A stretch of DNA of 64,000 nucleotides from the NCBI GenBank assembly GCA_964418595.1, contig CAYQMF010000013.1, positions 13,437 to 77,436 on the forward strand, written 5' to 3'. The notes below the pieces were generated by a model. That model did no database searches. It was not told the origin of the DNA and saw only the letters and a program-made list of their open reading frames with translations. The stretch is from CAYQMF01 sp964418595. Its GTDB lineage: Bacteria; Planctomycetota; UBA1135; UBA2386. Positions 26,440 to 35,292 of this stretch are shown one piece after another (within the stretch, counting starts at the first letter, position 1; every line of letters starts with the position of its first letter). The translations under genes were made by a program, and so were the position numbers.

Positions 26440-28407
26440 CTACAGGTCCAGCCTGGTCACGAGACACGCGTACCGACCGGTCAGCCGGACGCCGGTGTTC
26501 GATCCATCCAGGTTGAGCACCGCGTCGTAGAGCACCGGCGGTACCGCGCCGACCGTTACCTGCAATGCGTCGCTCAGGGTCAAGGGCGGGTAGATCGATG
26601 CGCCCTCGTACACTGCCCACTGCGTGAACGCGCGCAGGCCGGCGAACCGCGGATCGCTCGGAATCGCGTGCGAGATCGACGCCGTGCCTGCTGCGCTCAC
26701 GATCTGCGTCGGGCTCAGCACCACGTTCGTGTACAGGGTGCACGTGCTGCCCGGGAAGGTGAACGGAAGCGGGAGCGAGCCGAAGCTCACGGAACTGTCA
26801 CCGACCAGGCTGATGGCCAGTCCGCCCGGCGTGGCGCCGGTGACGCGCGCATCGATGCCGCCGCCGGTGACGAGTCGCGTGACTGGAGGATCAGGGAAGG
26901 TGAGCAGGCTGCCGGCGGGGTTGCGGCATGCCTGACCGAAACGACTGAGCGCACCCTGCGGGTGGAGCTGGGTCGCGGCGTCCAACTCGAGCGGGGCCGG
27001 CAGCGAGTTGTCCAAGACCTCGATGTCGTAGAGCAGAGTCTCGCCGCCCCAGCTGAACGGCAACTGGAACGGGACCGCCACCTCGAATCGCGCGGGCGGA
27101 ACCGGCGTCGGCGGTGGCTGTACCGCGATGTCGAGGACGCCCTGATGGACCAGTGTCGGCACACGCGCCCAGTTGTCGAAGAGGTGCGTCGACAGGTCCT
27201 GTGGGCTGCGGCCCGCGACTCCGAGGTAGAGCCGCATGGTCACGCGCCGCGCCAAGAACGTGCCCCCGCTCGCGTCCCGCCGGAAGCGGATGCCGCGGAT
27301 CGTTCCCGCGCGGAACGCCGGGTCGAAGCCGGCGGCGGCCATGGCAACCTGCGTGCGGCTGCGCGGGGCAGCAAACGTGCCGCCGTAGGCCTCGTTGCCC
27401 TCACGCCGCTCGTGTCCCGATGGGAACACCGGTTGTGGCAACTGTCGTAGCACCCACGTTTCACTTGCGGTCGCACTTGCCCCCCGTCCTCCGAACATCA
27501 CCGCTCCGGTCGGTCCATCGCAGGCGCTCATGTGGCTGCGGGCACCGGGCACGCCTGCGGTGATGCTGTTCCACTGGCGATTCGCCGCGTCCCAACTCCA
27601 CGTATCCGCGAGAGGGACGGTCACCGTGGACGTCACGTAGGCGCCGCCGAACATCACGATGCGATCCCTGCTGACATCGTTGAACAACGCTTGCGCGGCG
27701 CGTGCCGTAGGAGTGGCCGTGGGGTTCTGGATCGTCCAGGTTCCGCCCGACCACAGCCACGTGTCGTTGATGCTCGCGACGCCGGTCTGGAGGGCGAGGC
27801 CACCGAACAACAACACGCCGCCAGTCGACGGCTCGGTTGCGAGGGCGTGGCTCCAGCGCGGGAACGGACGCGTCGGGGACGCTGCTTGTGCCCAGTCGGT
27901 GCCGTCGAAGACCCACGTGTCGTTGAAACTCGTCGTGCCATCGCTGCCGCCGAACAGCAGTACCCGATTGCCCGCGCGTTCGAAGGCCATGGCTGCTTCG
28001 CTCCGCGCCGAGGGCGATCGGCTCGGCGTCTGCCGCGTCCAGTTCGTGCCGTCGTAGGTCCACGTGTCGCCGAACCTGGCGCCGAGGTCCGCCCCTCCGA
28101 ACAGGACGATGCGGCGGCGGGCCTCGTCGAACGCCATCGCGGCGTGCCGCCGCGGTGACGGCGACGTGGCGGTGTTCACTCGCGCCCAGGTCGTGCCGTC
28201 CCACTCCCACGTGTCACCGAGCACGGCGCCCGCATTGCTGCCGCCGAACAGGACGGCTCGCTGTCGCAACGAATCGAACGCAACTGCGCCACTCTCCCGG
28301 GGACCAGGCGAGTTGGCCGGCTGCCGCTGTTCCCATTGGGCGAGCGCCGGAGCTACGAGCGACCATGGAGCGAGCAGGACGATTCCCTTCGCGGCGGACC
28401 TGAACAT
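26440..28407 (-). CDS. Secreted kelch-type protein, paralogue 3 of 3
   Basis: 655 residues from the ATG at 28405-28407, preceded by a GGAG-type ribosome site (CTCGGAGAACGCC); an ATG at 28431 is possible. Signal peptide MFRSAAKGIVLLAPWSLVAPALA. Seven kelch-like repeats (RHAAMAFDEARRRIVLFGGA, SFNDTWVFDGTDW and similar) cover about 25-370. The C-terminal 290 residues match paralogues 1 and 2 (GGGIDARVTGATPGGLAISL, LPFTFPGSTCTLYTNVVLS) but are more diverged. First gene of a three-gene minus-strand group; divergent from the PARG-like gene. Confidence 0.9.
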   Translation of the reverse strand: MFRSAAKGIVLLAPWSLVAPALAQWEQRQPANSPGPRESGAVAFDSLRQRAVLFGGSNAGAVLGDTWEWDGTTWARVNTATSPSPRRHAAMAFDEARRRIVLFGGADLGARFGDTWTYDGTNWTRQTPSRSPSARSEAAMAFERAGNRVLLFGGSDGTTSFNDTWVFDGTDWAQAASPTRPFPRWSHALATEPSTGGVLLFGGLALQTGVASINDTWLWSGGTWTIQNPTATPTARAAQALFNDVSRDRIVMFGGAYVTSTVTVPLADTWSWDAANRQWNSITAGVPGARSHMSACDGPTGAVMFGGRGASATASETWVLRQLPQPVFPSGHERREGNEAYGGTFAAPRSRTQVAMAAAGFDPAFRAGTIRGIRFRRDASGGTFLARRVTMRLYLGVAGRSPQDLSTHLFDNWARVPTLVHQGVLDIAVQPPPTPVPPARFEVAVPFQLPFSWGGETLLYDIEVLDNSLPAPLELDAATQLHPQGALSRFGQACRNPAGSLLTFPDPPVTRLVTGGGIDARVTGATPGGLAISLVGDSSVSFGSLPLPFTFPGSTCTLYTNVVLSPTQIVSAAGTASISHAIPSDPRFAGLRAFTQWAVYEGASIYPPLTLSDALQVTVGAVPPVLYDAVLNLDGSNTGVRLTGRYACLVTRLDL

Positions 28408-28722
28408 GGCGTTCTCCGAGAGAGTGGTCATGGCGCGGTGGGCACCGAACCCCGTCATCGGCGCGGACCGCGCAAAGTGAAACACGGGCAGGCTACCGGG
28501 TGGCCCGGGAGGGGGCCAGTGCCCGTGGCAGCGAGTGCAGCGAGTGCTTGCCCACCGGCGCAATCGGGGGCGTGGTCTGTTCCTCACCGCAGGTCGATCC
28601 CGTCGAGTTCGAACGGCCGCAGGGGCCTCGTGTCGAGACCGTTCGCGTTCTCCACGAAGGAGCGTTCCGCGATTTCCCTCCGCCCGTCGGCCATCATTCT
28701 GTGCGGCCAACGTGGATCTGCC
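28408..28722. other. Divergent intergenic region, no gene seen
   Basis: 315 bp between the starts of the kelch paralogue 3 and PARG-like genes. It must hold both promoters. I see no convincing open frame, repeat or RNA in it. Confidence 0.5.
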
Positions 28723-29556
28723 ATGACCACCCACCCAACCGCGCGCGAGGTGATCGACCTGCTGGACCGCGGCTGGTACGTCGCTCCATCCGGCACGCGG
28801 ATCGAGATCGGTGCGGCCCACCGGTCCTCCGTCACCGCGACCACCCTGGTGCCCCCCGACATGGCGCGCGATCTGCTGGCGGGCGCCGGTCCGGGCGGGA
28901 AGGCGGCCATGGTCTCCGTCATCGACGCGACGACCCAACAGGCCGCCTTCGAACTCGCGGCGCGGGGGATGCCGGACCCGGTGCTGTTGAACTTCGCGTC
29001 GGCCCGCAACCCCGGGGGCGGCTTCCTCGGCGGCGCACGCGCCCAGGAGGAGGACCTCTGCCGGTGCTCGGGGCTGTATCCGACGCTGTTGACGCAGCCG
29101 CAGTACTACGAGGCCAATCGGCGGCAGGACTCGCTCCTCTACACCGACCACCTGATCCACAGCCCCGGGGTCGTGTGGTTTCGGACCCGCGGCGATGCAG
29201 GGTTTCTCGAGCGTCCCTTCGTCGCGGCGGTGATCACGGCGCCGGCGCCGAACTCCGGGCCGTTCCTCGAGCGCCATCCGGGTGAGCACGCGGCGCTCGA
29301 GGCGACGTTCCACCGCCGATGGGGTGCGGTGCTCGCACTCGCGGAGGCGAAGCGCCACCGCACGCTCGTGCTCGGGGCATGGGGCTGCGGCGCGTTCCGC
29401 GGTGACCCCGCGATGGCGGCGCGCACCGTCGAGCCGTGGCTGACGGGCGAGCGCTTCGCCGGCGCGTTCGATCACGTCGTGTTCGCGATTCCGAGCACCG
29501 GCGGGCAGAGCCGACGCAACCTCGAGGTGTTCCGCGCCGTGCTCGGCGCGACCTGA
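28723..29556 (+). CDS. TIGR02452 family protein, microbial PARG-like
   Basis: 277 residues from the ATG at 28723. The N-terminal helical part is followed by LLNFASARNPGGGFLGGARA and QEEDLCRCSGLY (GGG 98-100, QEE 108-110). This is the GGGx(6-8)QEE poly(ADP-ribose) glycohydrolase signature of the bacterial PARG/macrodomain family, and the two glutamates are the catalytic ones. Later VLGAWGCGAFRGDP and VFAIPS are also typical. The enzyme is expected to hydrolyse ADP-ribose polymers or ADP-ribosyl conjugates in the cytoplasm. No ADP-ribosyltransferase is nearby; a Nudix gene lies about 3 kb away. Confidence 0.9.
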   Translation: MTTHPTAREVIDLLDRGWYVAPSGTRIEIGAAHRSSVTATTLVPPDMARDLLAGAGPGGKAAMVSVIDATTQQAAFELAARGMPDPVLLNFASARNPGGGFLGGARAQEEDLCRCSGLYPTLLTQPQYYEANRRQDSLLYTDHLIHSPGVVWFRTRGDAGFLERPFVAAVITAPAPNSGPFLERHPGEHAALEATFHRRWGAVLALAEAKRHRTLVLGAWGCGAFRGDPAMAARTVEPWLTGERFAGAFDHVVFAIPSTGGQSRRNLEVFRAVLGAT

Positions 29557-29621
29557 GACCAGGTCGAGGCGCGGCCGCGTCGCCCTTGCCTCCGGCGCGC
29601 CGAGTCCTACCGTCGGGCCGC

Positions 29622-29647
29622 ATCGGAGCGCCGCGGCGCTCCCCGAT
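29622..29647 (+). terminator. Hairpin upstream of glutaredoxin gene
   Basis: ATCGG-AGCGCC-GC-GGCGCT-CC-CCGAT folds into an 11-bp stem with a 2-nt bulge. It lies 65 bp after the PARG-like stop and 17 bp before the glutaredoxin start, just upstream of its AAGGA ribosome site (29651-29655). It may end the upstream transcript or affect translation of the glutaredoxin. Confidence 0.4.
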
Positions 29648-29664
29648 CCCAAGGACGAACCACC

Positions 29665-29904
29665 ATGACCAAGCAGAAGAACATCGTTGTCTACAGCGGC
29701 GCGGGTTGAGGCGCGTGCACCAAGGTGAAGGAGTTCCTCACCAAGAAGGGCCTGAAGTTCCAAGTGAAGGACGTGCACTCCGACGCGAAGGCGCAGGACG
29801 AGATGGCCGAGATGGGCATCATGTCGATCCCGGTCACGCGCATCGACGGCGGCCCGCCGATCGTCGGCGCCGACTTCAAGAAGATCGAAGCCGCGCTCGC
29901 CTGA
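29665..29904 (+). CDS. Glutaredoxin-like protein with in-frame TGA (probable selenocysteine at residue 15)
   Basis: 79 residues with TGA (29707-29709) read as Sec. The ATG at 29665 has an AAGGA ribosome site 9 nt upstream. The sequence is MTKQKNIVVYSGAG-U-GACTKVKEFLTKKG, where the classical CPYC of glutaredoxins is replaced by U15-G-A-C18. The rest is a complete glutaredoxin: FQVKDVHSD, the cis-proline loop MSIPVTRIDG, GADFKKIEAAL. Without recoding only 14 residues would be made, so conservation of the whole fold argues for Sec. Expected role: thiol-disulfide exchange in the cytoplasm. A SECIS-like hairpin follows. The alternative is a one-base error. Confidence 0.88.
29724..29742 (+). promoter_or_regulatory. 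SECIS-like hairpin after the TGA of the glutaredoxin gene
   Basis: GGUGAAGG-AGUU-CCUCACC forms a 7-bp stem with one bulged A. The loop begins 22 nt after the UGA and has G at its second position. This fits the known geometry of bacterial SECIS elements, which SelB recognises. The stem is modest, so the assignment rests mainly on its position. Confidence 0.55.
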
Positions 29905-29994
29905 GCCGGGGCACCCGCCGCGGCAAGAATCTGCGATCGGTCGTCCGGTGACCGACCCGTCTGGAGATCCCTGGGTGATCAAACCTTCCACCCA

Positions 29995-31329
29995 ATGATC
30001 GACATGGCCGAAATCGCACAGCGTCGCCTTCCCGCCTCCCCCCGACTCCAGTCCATGCGGCCGGCCCCGGCCGTGGCGCGCAGTCTGCGACGCCTGCTCG
30101 GCTTGGCGACGTTCGGTCTGGCGGCGCTGCCCGCCCAGAACCCGGCCGCGGTGGGCGATCTCTACATCACGGAGGAAGCGTCGGGTGAGATCCACCGTCA
30201 CGATGGCGTCACCGGCACCCGGCTGGGCCTGCTCACGACCGTAGCCCCGCCGTGCCAACTGATGGCGATCCACACTGGCGAGACCGTCGGTGAGGTGCTG
30301 GTCGGCTCGACGATCGGCGGCGTGCGCGAGGTCGATCGCAACTCCGGCGCCCTCATCCGGATCTACAACCCGCTGGGCGGCTGGCAGTGGGCCGGCGTGT
30401 ACGCGCCGAACGGCGACGTGCTGATCGGCGACATGAGCACCAACGACGTGCGGCGCTACCGACGCAGCGATGGCGCGCTGCTCGGTGTGTTCGGCACGGT
30501 GCCTGCGCCGGCCGACATGCGGTTCGGACCCAACGGCAACCTGTTCGTGTGCTCGTTCGCCGCCGGCGGCGTGTTCGAGCTGAACGGCAGCGATGGCTCG
30601 TTCGTCGCGCAGCACGTCGCGAGGGTCGGTATGACCAACGACATCGCGTTCCTTCCCGACGGTCGCCGGGTCGTGACCTCGATGGCCGACAACCGGGCGC
30701 ACGTCTTCGACGCGAACTGGTCCCCGCTCGCGATGTTGGCGGGCACCGGCTGGGGACGGCCGCACGGCGTCGACATCAGCCCGCACGATGGTCACATCTA
30801 CGTGGTCGATGGCGTCACGACGAGCGTGCACGTGTTCCACAAGACCACGTATGCGGAGTTGAACGCCAGCTTCGCCAGCGTTGATGCCAAACCCGTCGAC
30901 ATCGAGTTCCGTCGGGGGAGGGTGCCCGGGGTCGTAGATCTCTACGGACAGGGCTGCCACGGCCTGACGATCGACCACGTCGGAGTGCCGCGCGTCGGCA
31001 ACGCCTTCGACCTCACCCTCGCCGGCGCGCGTGGAATGCGCATCGCGTTCCTGCAGCTCGGCGCCTCCCGCACCACGTGGAACGGCCTGCCGTTGCCGCT
31101 GGCGCTGGATGCGCTCGGCGCGCCGGGCTGTCAGGTGCTGGCATCCGGCGAGTTGCTCCTGCCGGTGGTGACCGACGCAGCGGGCACGGCGTCGCTGCAC
31201 CTGAACGTCCCGGCCGATCCGGATCTCGCCGGCGCGCAGTTGTTCGCGCAGTGGCTGGTGCGCGATCCGGCGCTCAACCCGCTGGGTCTGATCGCCTCGG
31301 GCGCAGCGGCGCTCACCATCGGCGACTGA
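29995..31329 (+). CDS. Secreted NHL-type beta-propeller protein with shared C-terminal domain
   Basis: Up to 444 residues. The ATG at 29995 directly follows a hairpin (TGGGTG/CACCCA, 29972-29994) and has no clear ribosome site; ATGs at 30004 and 30055 are alternatives, and the last still keeps the hydrophobic signal RRLLGLATFGLAALPAQ. Residues about 50-320 carry six propeller-like blades (GDLYITEEASGEIHRHDG, YAPNGDVLIGDMSTNDVRRY, MRFGPNGNLFVCSFAAGGVF). The last 125 residues (YGQGCHGLTIDHVGVPRVGN ... LFAQWLVRDPALNPLGL) match the C-terminal beta domain of other secreted proteins here. Ligand unknown. Confidence 0.85.
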   Translation: MIDMAEIAQRRLPASPRLQSMRPAPAVARSLRRLLGLATFGLAALPAQNPAAVGDLYITEEASGEIHRHDGVTGTRLGLLTTVAPPCQLMAIHTGETVGEVLVGSTIGGVREVDRNSGALIRIYNPLGGWQWAGVYAPNGDVLIGDMSTNDVRRYRRSDGALLGVFGTVPAPADMRFGPNGNLFVCSFAAGGVFELNGSDGSFVAQHVARVGMTNDIAFLPDGRRVVTSMADNRAHVFDANWSPLAMLAGTGWGRPHGVDISPHDGHIYVVDGVTTSVHVFHKTTYAELNASFASVDAKPVDIEFRRGRVPGVVDLYGQGCHGLTIDHVGVPRVGNAFDLTLAGARGMRIAFLQLGASRTTWNGLPLPLALDALGAPGCQVLASGELLLPVVTDAAGTASLHLNVPADPDLAGAQLFAQWLVRDPALNPLGLIASGAAALTIGD

Positions 31330-31350
31330 CCGGACCCGCGTGGTTGGCGC

Positions 31351-32409
31351 TCAGGCGCGGCGGCGCGCCGAGCGCAAGCGGAGCAGGTACCACACGACGC
31401 CCGCGGCGAACACCACCACGCTGCCGAGCAGGCCGACCGTCCGCCCCACCTGTGCCCAGCCGAGCAGAAGCGCGCTGGCGGCGGCGAGCAGGAGCACGAT
31501 GCAGTAGAGGAGGAAGGTCCGCTCCTGTGGCCGGAAGCTGAGCGCGTGCGGGTCTTGTTCGCCGCGTGCCGCCGCCAGCCGCAGCGAGAAGTCGCCCAGC
31601 GCCAGGCGCAGCCGGACGAGCATGCGACACGACAGGAGCAGCGAGACCAAGAGGAACAACACGAGCAGTGTGAAGCCCGAGGCCTTGAGCGTGCGCGGGT
31701 CGGGTGAGAGCACGAGATCGTTGGGCACCGCGCCCAGGTTGGTGATCGCGTTGAACGCTCCGGCGAACAATGCGACCGCCATCACCACCACGACGGAGAT
31801 GTCGGCGGTCGTGGCGTCGAGCGTCTGGCGCGCGTGTCGCTCGCGCAGGTCGACGGGGATGTCGCCGTGCTGCCAATGCGAGTCGAGCTGAGTGCACAGC
31901 CGGTTGGCGCGGCCGTGGCTCAACGGCAGCCACAGGAGCAGCGCGAGCGTCGTGAGCGCGCCGGCGAGCAGGGACCACGCACCCAGGCCCAGCCCCGCCA
32001 CGAGGAAGATCGCACCCAGGCCCGCCGACACCGCGGTGAGGAGCACGAAGTTCGTGGTCACGCCCAGCCAGTTCAGCCCTTGCAGCCGCAGGCTGCCGGT
32101 CTCGACCTTGTGCATCTTCGTGCCGTTGACGACGAGCCCGTAGTGGCAGCGCCCGAGCACGCCGGTCACCAGCACGCCGCTGCCGAGCAGCAGGGCACCA
32201 GCCAACGGCAGGACCGCGCCGGGCAACCACGCGGCCGCGGCCTCGTAGCTGGCGCCGGAGAGGCAGTCGCTCACCGCCATCAGCAGGGCCGGCGTCAGCA
32301 CGTTCGCGACGACGAACATCAGTCGACGCACCTCGAGGTTGCTGTCGACCTCGTGCATCGCCGCGGCGAAGTCGCGTGCCGCCTCGTCGCGAAGAGCGTC
32401 CGCGCTCAA
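31351..32409 (-). CDS. Multi-pass membrane protein of unknown function
   Basis: 352 residues if it starts at the TTG at 32407-32409, which overlaps the TGA of the Nudix gene (TTGA) and suggests coupled translation; an in-frame ATG (MHEVDSN) lies 15 codons in. About eight hydrophobic segments are visible, for example MFVVANVLTPALLM, AVLPLAGALLLGSGVLVTGV, FVLLTAVSAGLGAIFLVAGL, ISVVVVMAVALFAGAF, FTLLVLFLLVSLLLSC and a C-terminal pair. I recognise no transporter motif. It is the last gene of the BlaI-BlaR1-Nudix operon. Confidence 0.8.
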   Translation of the reverse strand: MSADALRDEAARDFAAAMHEVDSNLEVRRLMFVVANVLTPALLMAVSDCLSGASYEAAAAWLPGAVLPLAGALLLGSGVLVTGVLGRCHYGLVVNGTKMHKVETGSLRLQGLNWLGVTTNFVLLTAVSAGLGAIFLVAGLGLGAWSLLAGALTTLALLLWLPLSHGRANRLCTQLDSHWQHGDIPVDLRERHARQTLDATTADISVVVVMAVALFAGAFNAITNLGAVPNDLVLSPDPRTLKASGFTLLVLFLLVSLLLSCRMLVRLRLALGDFSLRLAAARGEQDPHALSFRPQERTFLLYCIVLLLAAASALLLGWAQVGRTVGLLGSVVVFAAGVVWYLLRLRSARRRA

Positions 32410-32936
32410 GCGCGCCTCCGCTTGCGAAGGCTGCGCCGCAGCACAGCGGCGGCGCTGTCCCGGCCGAAGGCTGCGGTCCACGCCGCGGGGCTCTTCGCCA
32501 GCTCCGAGAGCCGTGCGCGCGCGTCACGCAGCACCTGCGCGTGATCGAAGGCGAGCGCTGGCGGTCGCGTGGCCGAGCACCAGGCCGATGCGCGTGCGTC
32601 GTCGCCCGCTTGCGGTGCCATCGCCGCGACGTCGCCGCACGTGAGGAACACCACCGAGATCGTCCGGCCGCGCGGATCGCGCCCGAGCGTGCCGTACGTG
32701 CCGAGCGGCGCGAGTCGTCCAGCGCGCAGGCCGGTCTCCTCCACGAGCTCGCGCCGCGCCGCAGCCTCGAGTTCCTCGTCGAGGTCGAGGAAGCCCCCGG
32801 GAAGGGCCCAGGTGCCCGCGAACGGCGCGCGGTCGCGCTGGATCAGCAGCACGCGGAGGTCGCCGCGTGGCCCCGCCGCGAACAGGACGACGTCGACCGT
32901 GACGGCGGGACGCGGGAAGCGATACGTGAACGCCAC
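32406..32936 (-). CDS. Nudix hydrolase
   Basis: 176 residues from a GTG at 32934-32936. The start gives VAFTYRFPRPAVTVDVVLF, the usual first strand of ADP-ribose pyrophosphatase-like Nudix proteins. The full Nudix box is present: G-FLDLD-E-x7-REL-VEETGL. It is preceded by GTWALPG. The family hydrolyses nucleoside diphosphate-linked compounds in the cytoplasm; the VDVVLF...LLIQR pattern points to the COG1051 ADP-ribose group. It lies 47 bp after BlaR1-like and overlaps the membrane protein start. Confidence 0.9.
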   Translation of the reverse strand: MAFTYRFPRPAVTVDVVLFAAGPRGDLRVLLIQRDRAPFAGTWALPGGFLDLDEELEAAARRELVEETGLRAGRLAPLGTYGTLGRDPRGRTISVVFLTCGDVAAMAPQAGDDARASAWCSATRPPALAFDHAQVLRDARARLSELAKSPAAWTAAFGRDSAAAVLRRSLRKRRRA

Positions 32937-32983
32937 GCGCCGAGTGTGCCCGGGCACGAGGCGAATGCAACGCGGCGCGCGGG

Positions 32984-34831
32984 TCAGACGCGCACGGTCT
33001 TCTTCGTGTCGGTCGCCTTGGTGCGGCGCAGGCGCTTGACCTTGCCCTCCGCTTCCTCGGCCTTCTTCGTCTCCTCGACCGCCTCGATCTCCTGGGCTTC
33101 CTCCTCGCCGTCGCGCTTCCTCTCGATGCGGATCACCTGGCCGCTCTCGTTCCGCTCGACCTTCACGCCAGGCGCCCATCGGTAGCGGAAGCCACCGGGG
33201 AGGCCTTCGACCTTCTTCGCCTTGCCGTCGGGGCCGACGAAGAGAACCTGGCCGTCACCATCCGCGCGGAAGACACGCGCATCGCCGTCGCCGGTCCGCA
33301 CGGTCCACCCCCCGCGCAAGCCCTTCGGGAGTTCCCACACCCTGTCGCCCAGGTCGAACGTGAAGGCCTTGCCGTCCGTGCCCTCGAGCTTGCCGTCGCG
33401 CCACACCCAGGTGCGCGTCTTGGTTTCGCCCTCGTCGGCCTCCGCTTCCTCCTCCTCCGCACGCGCCTTGCCGCGGACCTCCAGGGGCTTGCCGTCCTTC
33501 ATGCGGATCACGCGCGTCCCCGAGAACGGCGTGCCCTCGACGCGCCACGTGCGCGTGCTGCCGTCGGCGCCGCGGATGACGGTCACATCGCTCTCGTGGT
33601 GCTCGTCAGCGTCGGAGTCGTCGTCGCGCGTGGCCTTGCGCTTCTCTTCCGTCTTCTGGCGGGCGAGCTGACGTGCCAGCTCGGCGTGTTGCTTGCGCAG
33701 TTCGGCGATCTGCTTGCGCAGTTGCTCGATCTGCTCGCGCTGCCCTTCGTCCTGCACGACGAACTCCGGCGCATCGACAGGGGTGGCGGCGGAGACCTTG
33801 GCCGACGGCAACGTGATCGCGGCGGCGAAAGCGAGATAGGCGGCGCCGAGCCAGCGGCTGGCGTGACCCGGGCGATTGGCGGTGAGGATCTGCATGAGTC
33901 GTCTCTTCAGGACACGGTTGGGATCGAACATGGCGAGCGTGGCGGTCGGTTCGACCTGGCGACCGTTCACCCACGCGACTACGGAAAGGAACGCTGCTCC
34001 ACACTCGCGCCGCGTCGCGCCGCTGCGCGCCAGGGCATCCTGGTCGCAGGCGAGTTCACGGTGTTGCTCGACGAGGCGGCTCGCCAGCCACACCGCGGGA
34101 TGGAAGAACCAGAGGATCTGCACGAGTCGCTGCACCGCGGCCACGGCGAGGTCGCCGCGGCGGATGTGCGCGAGTTCGTGCATGAGCACGAAGGTGAGCT
34201 GCGGGCCGGGCAGGCTCGCCGCGAGGCCCGGAGGCACCAGCACGTAGGGGCGCAGCAGCCCGCCGGCGGCCGGGGTCGTCACGGCGTCGCTCTCGAGGAA
34301 GCGCACGCGGCGCCGCACGCCGGCGCGCGCCCGCAGCGTCGCGAGGTCGACTCCCAGCTCGCCCTCCTGCAGCGGCCGCGCGGCGCGCACGGCGCGCCCC
34401 GTGCGCAGCTCGTTGCGCAGGAAGCGCAGCGACAGGAACGCCACGCCGAGCAGCCAGGCCCAGAAGGCGAGCGCCGACAGGTCCTGGCCTGCTGGCGCGG
34501 CGGCGTGTGCGACCGCGGGATCGGCGGCGAGGTTCGTGCTCAGCGCGGCCGACGGAGTCGTGGCCGGTAGCAGGAGGAGCACGTCTTCGCGTGGCGGGGC
34601 AGGCACGAGCCAGTGATCCATCGCCAACGGCGAGAGCCATGCGGGCGCCGGGAGCGGGAAGGGCAACGCGAGCTTCAGCAGGGCCAGCGAGAACAGCACG
34701 CAGGCGAGCTGCGCGGGTGCGCGGCGGCGCAGCGGCCACCAGAGCAGATAGAGGAGCACGAAGGCGAGCGTGCCGTGCACGAGTCCCCGCACGGCGACCT
34801 CCGCCCACGCACCCGCGAGCGTGGCGCTCAT
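32984..34831 (-). CDS. BlaR1/MecR1-type M56 membrane peptidase with charged C-terminal extension
   Basis: 615 residues from the ATG at 34829-34831, which overlaps the BlaI stop by 4 bp (ATGA). Hydrophobic helices at about 15-35, 40-58 and 118-136 precede the zinc site HELAH (218-222) with RRGDLAVAAVQRLVQILWFF and the downstream EQHRELACDQDAL (E259). After about residue 360 there is a transmembrane helix near LAFAAAITLPSA, then a coiled coil (REQIEQLRKQIAELRKQHAE) and a 200-residue charged tail with beta segments. The penicillin-binding sensor of classic BlaR1 is missing, so the signal is probably not a beta-lactam. It should cleave its partner BlaI-like repressor on stimulation. Confidence 0.9.
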   Translation of the reverse strand: MSATLAGAWAEVAVRGLVHGTLAFVLLYLLWWPLRRRAPAQLACVLFSLALLKLALPFPLPAPAWLSPLAMDHWLVPAPPREDVLLLLPATTPSAALSTNLAADPAVAHAAAPAGQDLSALAFWAWLLGVAFLSLRFLRNELRTGRAVRAARPLQEGELGVDLATLRARAGVRRRVRFLESDAVTTPAAGGLLRPYVLVPPGLAASLPGPQLTFVLMHELAHIRRGDLAVAAVQRLVQILWFFHPAVWLASRLVEQHRELACDQDALARSGATRRECGAAFLSVVAWVNGRQVEPTATLAMFDPNRVLKRRLMQILTANRPGHASRWLGAAYLAFAAAITLPSAKVSAATPVDAPEFVVQDEGQREQIEQLRKQIAELRKQHAELARQLARQKTEEKRKATRDDDSDADEHHESDVTVIRGADGSTRTWRVEGTPFSGTRVIRMKDGKPLEVRGKARAEEEEAEADEGETKTRTWVWRDGKLEGTDGKAFTFDLGDRVWELPKGLRGGWTVRTGDGDARVFRADGDGQVLFVGPDGKAKKVEGLPGGFRYRWAPGVKVERNESGQVIRIERKRDGEEEAQEIEAVEETKKAEEAEGKVKRLRRTKATDTKKTVRV

Positions 34832-35244
34832 GGCGTTCCCTCCGGCTTCCGGCGATCGTCGTCGCTCGCGTGCTCGTCGAGCAGGGCGCGCAGCTCGGCG
34901 AGTTCGTCGGCGCTGATCCTGCTCTTCTGCAGCATGTAGGCGAGCAGCGGCGCCGTCGTGCCGTCGAGCGCGTTCTCGAGCAGACGGTCGGCCGCGGCCT
35001 GCAGCGAGCCGAGCGGCTCCGTCGTCGGCCGGTAGAGGAAGCTGTTGCCGACCTGGGTCGTGGCGAGGTAGCCCTTGTCCACCAGCCGCCGCAGGTGCGT
35101 CTTCACCGTGCTCACCGCGAGGCCGTGCTCGTCGCCGCACGCGAGGTACACGTCGCGCGCGGCACAGCTCTGCAGCCGCCACACGACGCGCATGACCTTC
35201 CACTCGGGCGGGGTGAGGGGCGGCAGGGGGCGACGGCGGCGCAT
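34828..35244 (-). CDS. BlaI/MecI family transcriptional repressor
   Basis: 138 residues from the ATG at 35242-35244; longer frames add arginine-rich sequence. A winged-helix domain with the family pattern LTPPEWKVMRVVWRLQSCAA, then VSTVKTHLRRLVDKGYLATT and FLYRPT, is followed by a helical dimerisation tail (LLENALDGTTAPLLAYMLQK). Repressors of this type are cut by the adjacent M56 peptidase, which frees the operon. First gene of the operon; a 7-bp inverted repeat lies 22 bp upstream of its start. Confidence 0.92.
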   Translation of the reverse strand: MRRRRPLPPLTPPEWKVMRVVWRLQSCAARDVYLACGDEHGLAVSTVKTHLRRLVDKGYLATTQVGNSFLYRPTTEPLGSLQAAADRLLENALDGTTAPLLAYMLQKSRISADELAELRALLDEHASDDDRRKPEGTP

Positions 35245-35266
35245 GCGGCGCGGACGACGCGTGAGC

Positions 35267-35292
35267 CGATCGTTTACTTCCTTAGACGATCG
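35267..35292. promoter_or_regulatory. Candidate operator of the BlaI-type operon
   Basis: Inverted repeat CGATCGT (35267-35273), 12-nt spacer, ACGATCG (35286-35292), just upstream of the repressor start. Autoregulation through such a dyad is usual for this family, although the classic TACA/TGTA half-sites are not seen. A further strong hairpin, GACCGCGG-TTTCG-CCGCGGTC, lies at 35409-35429. Confidence 0.45.
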
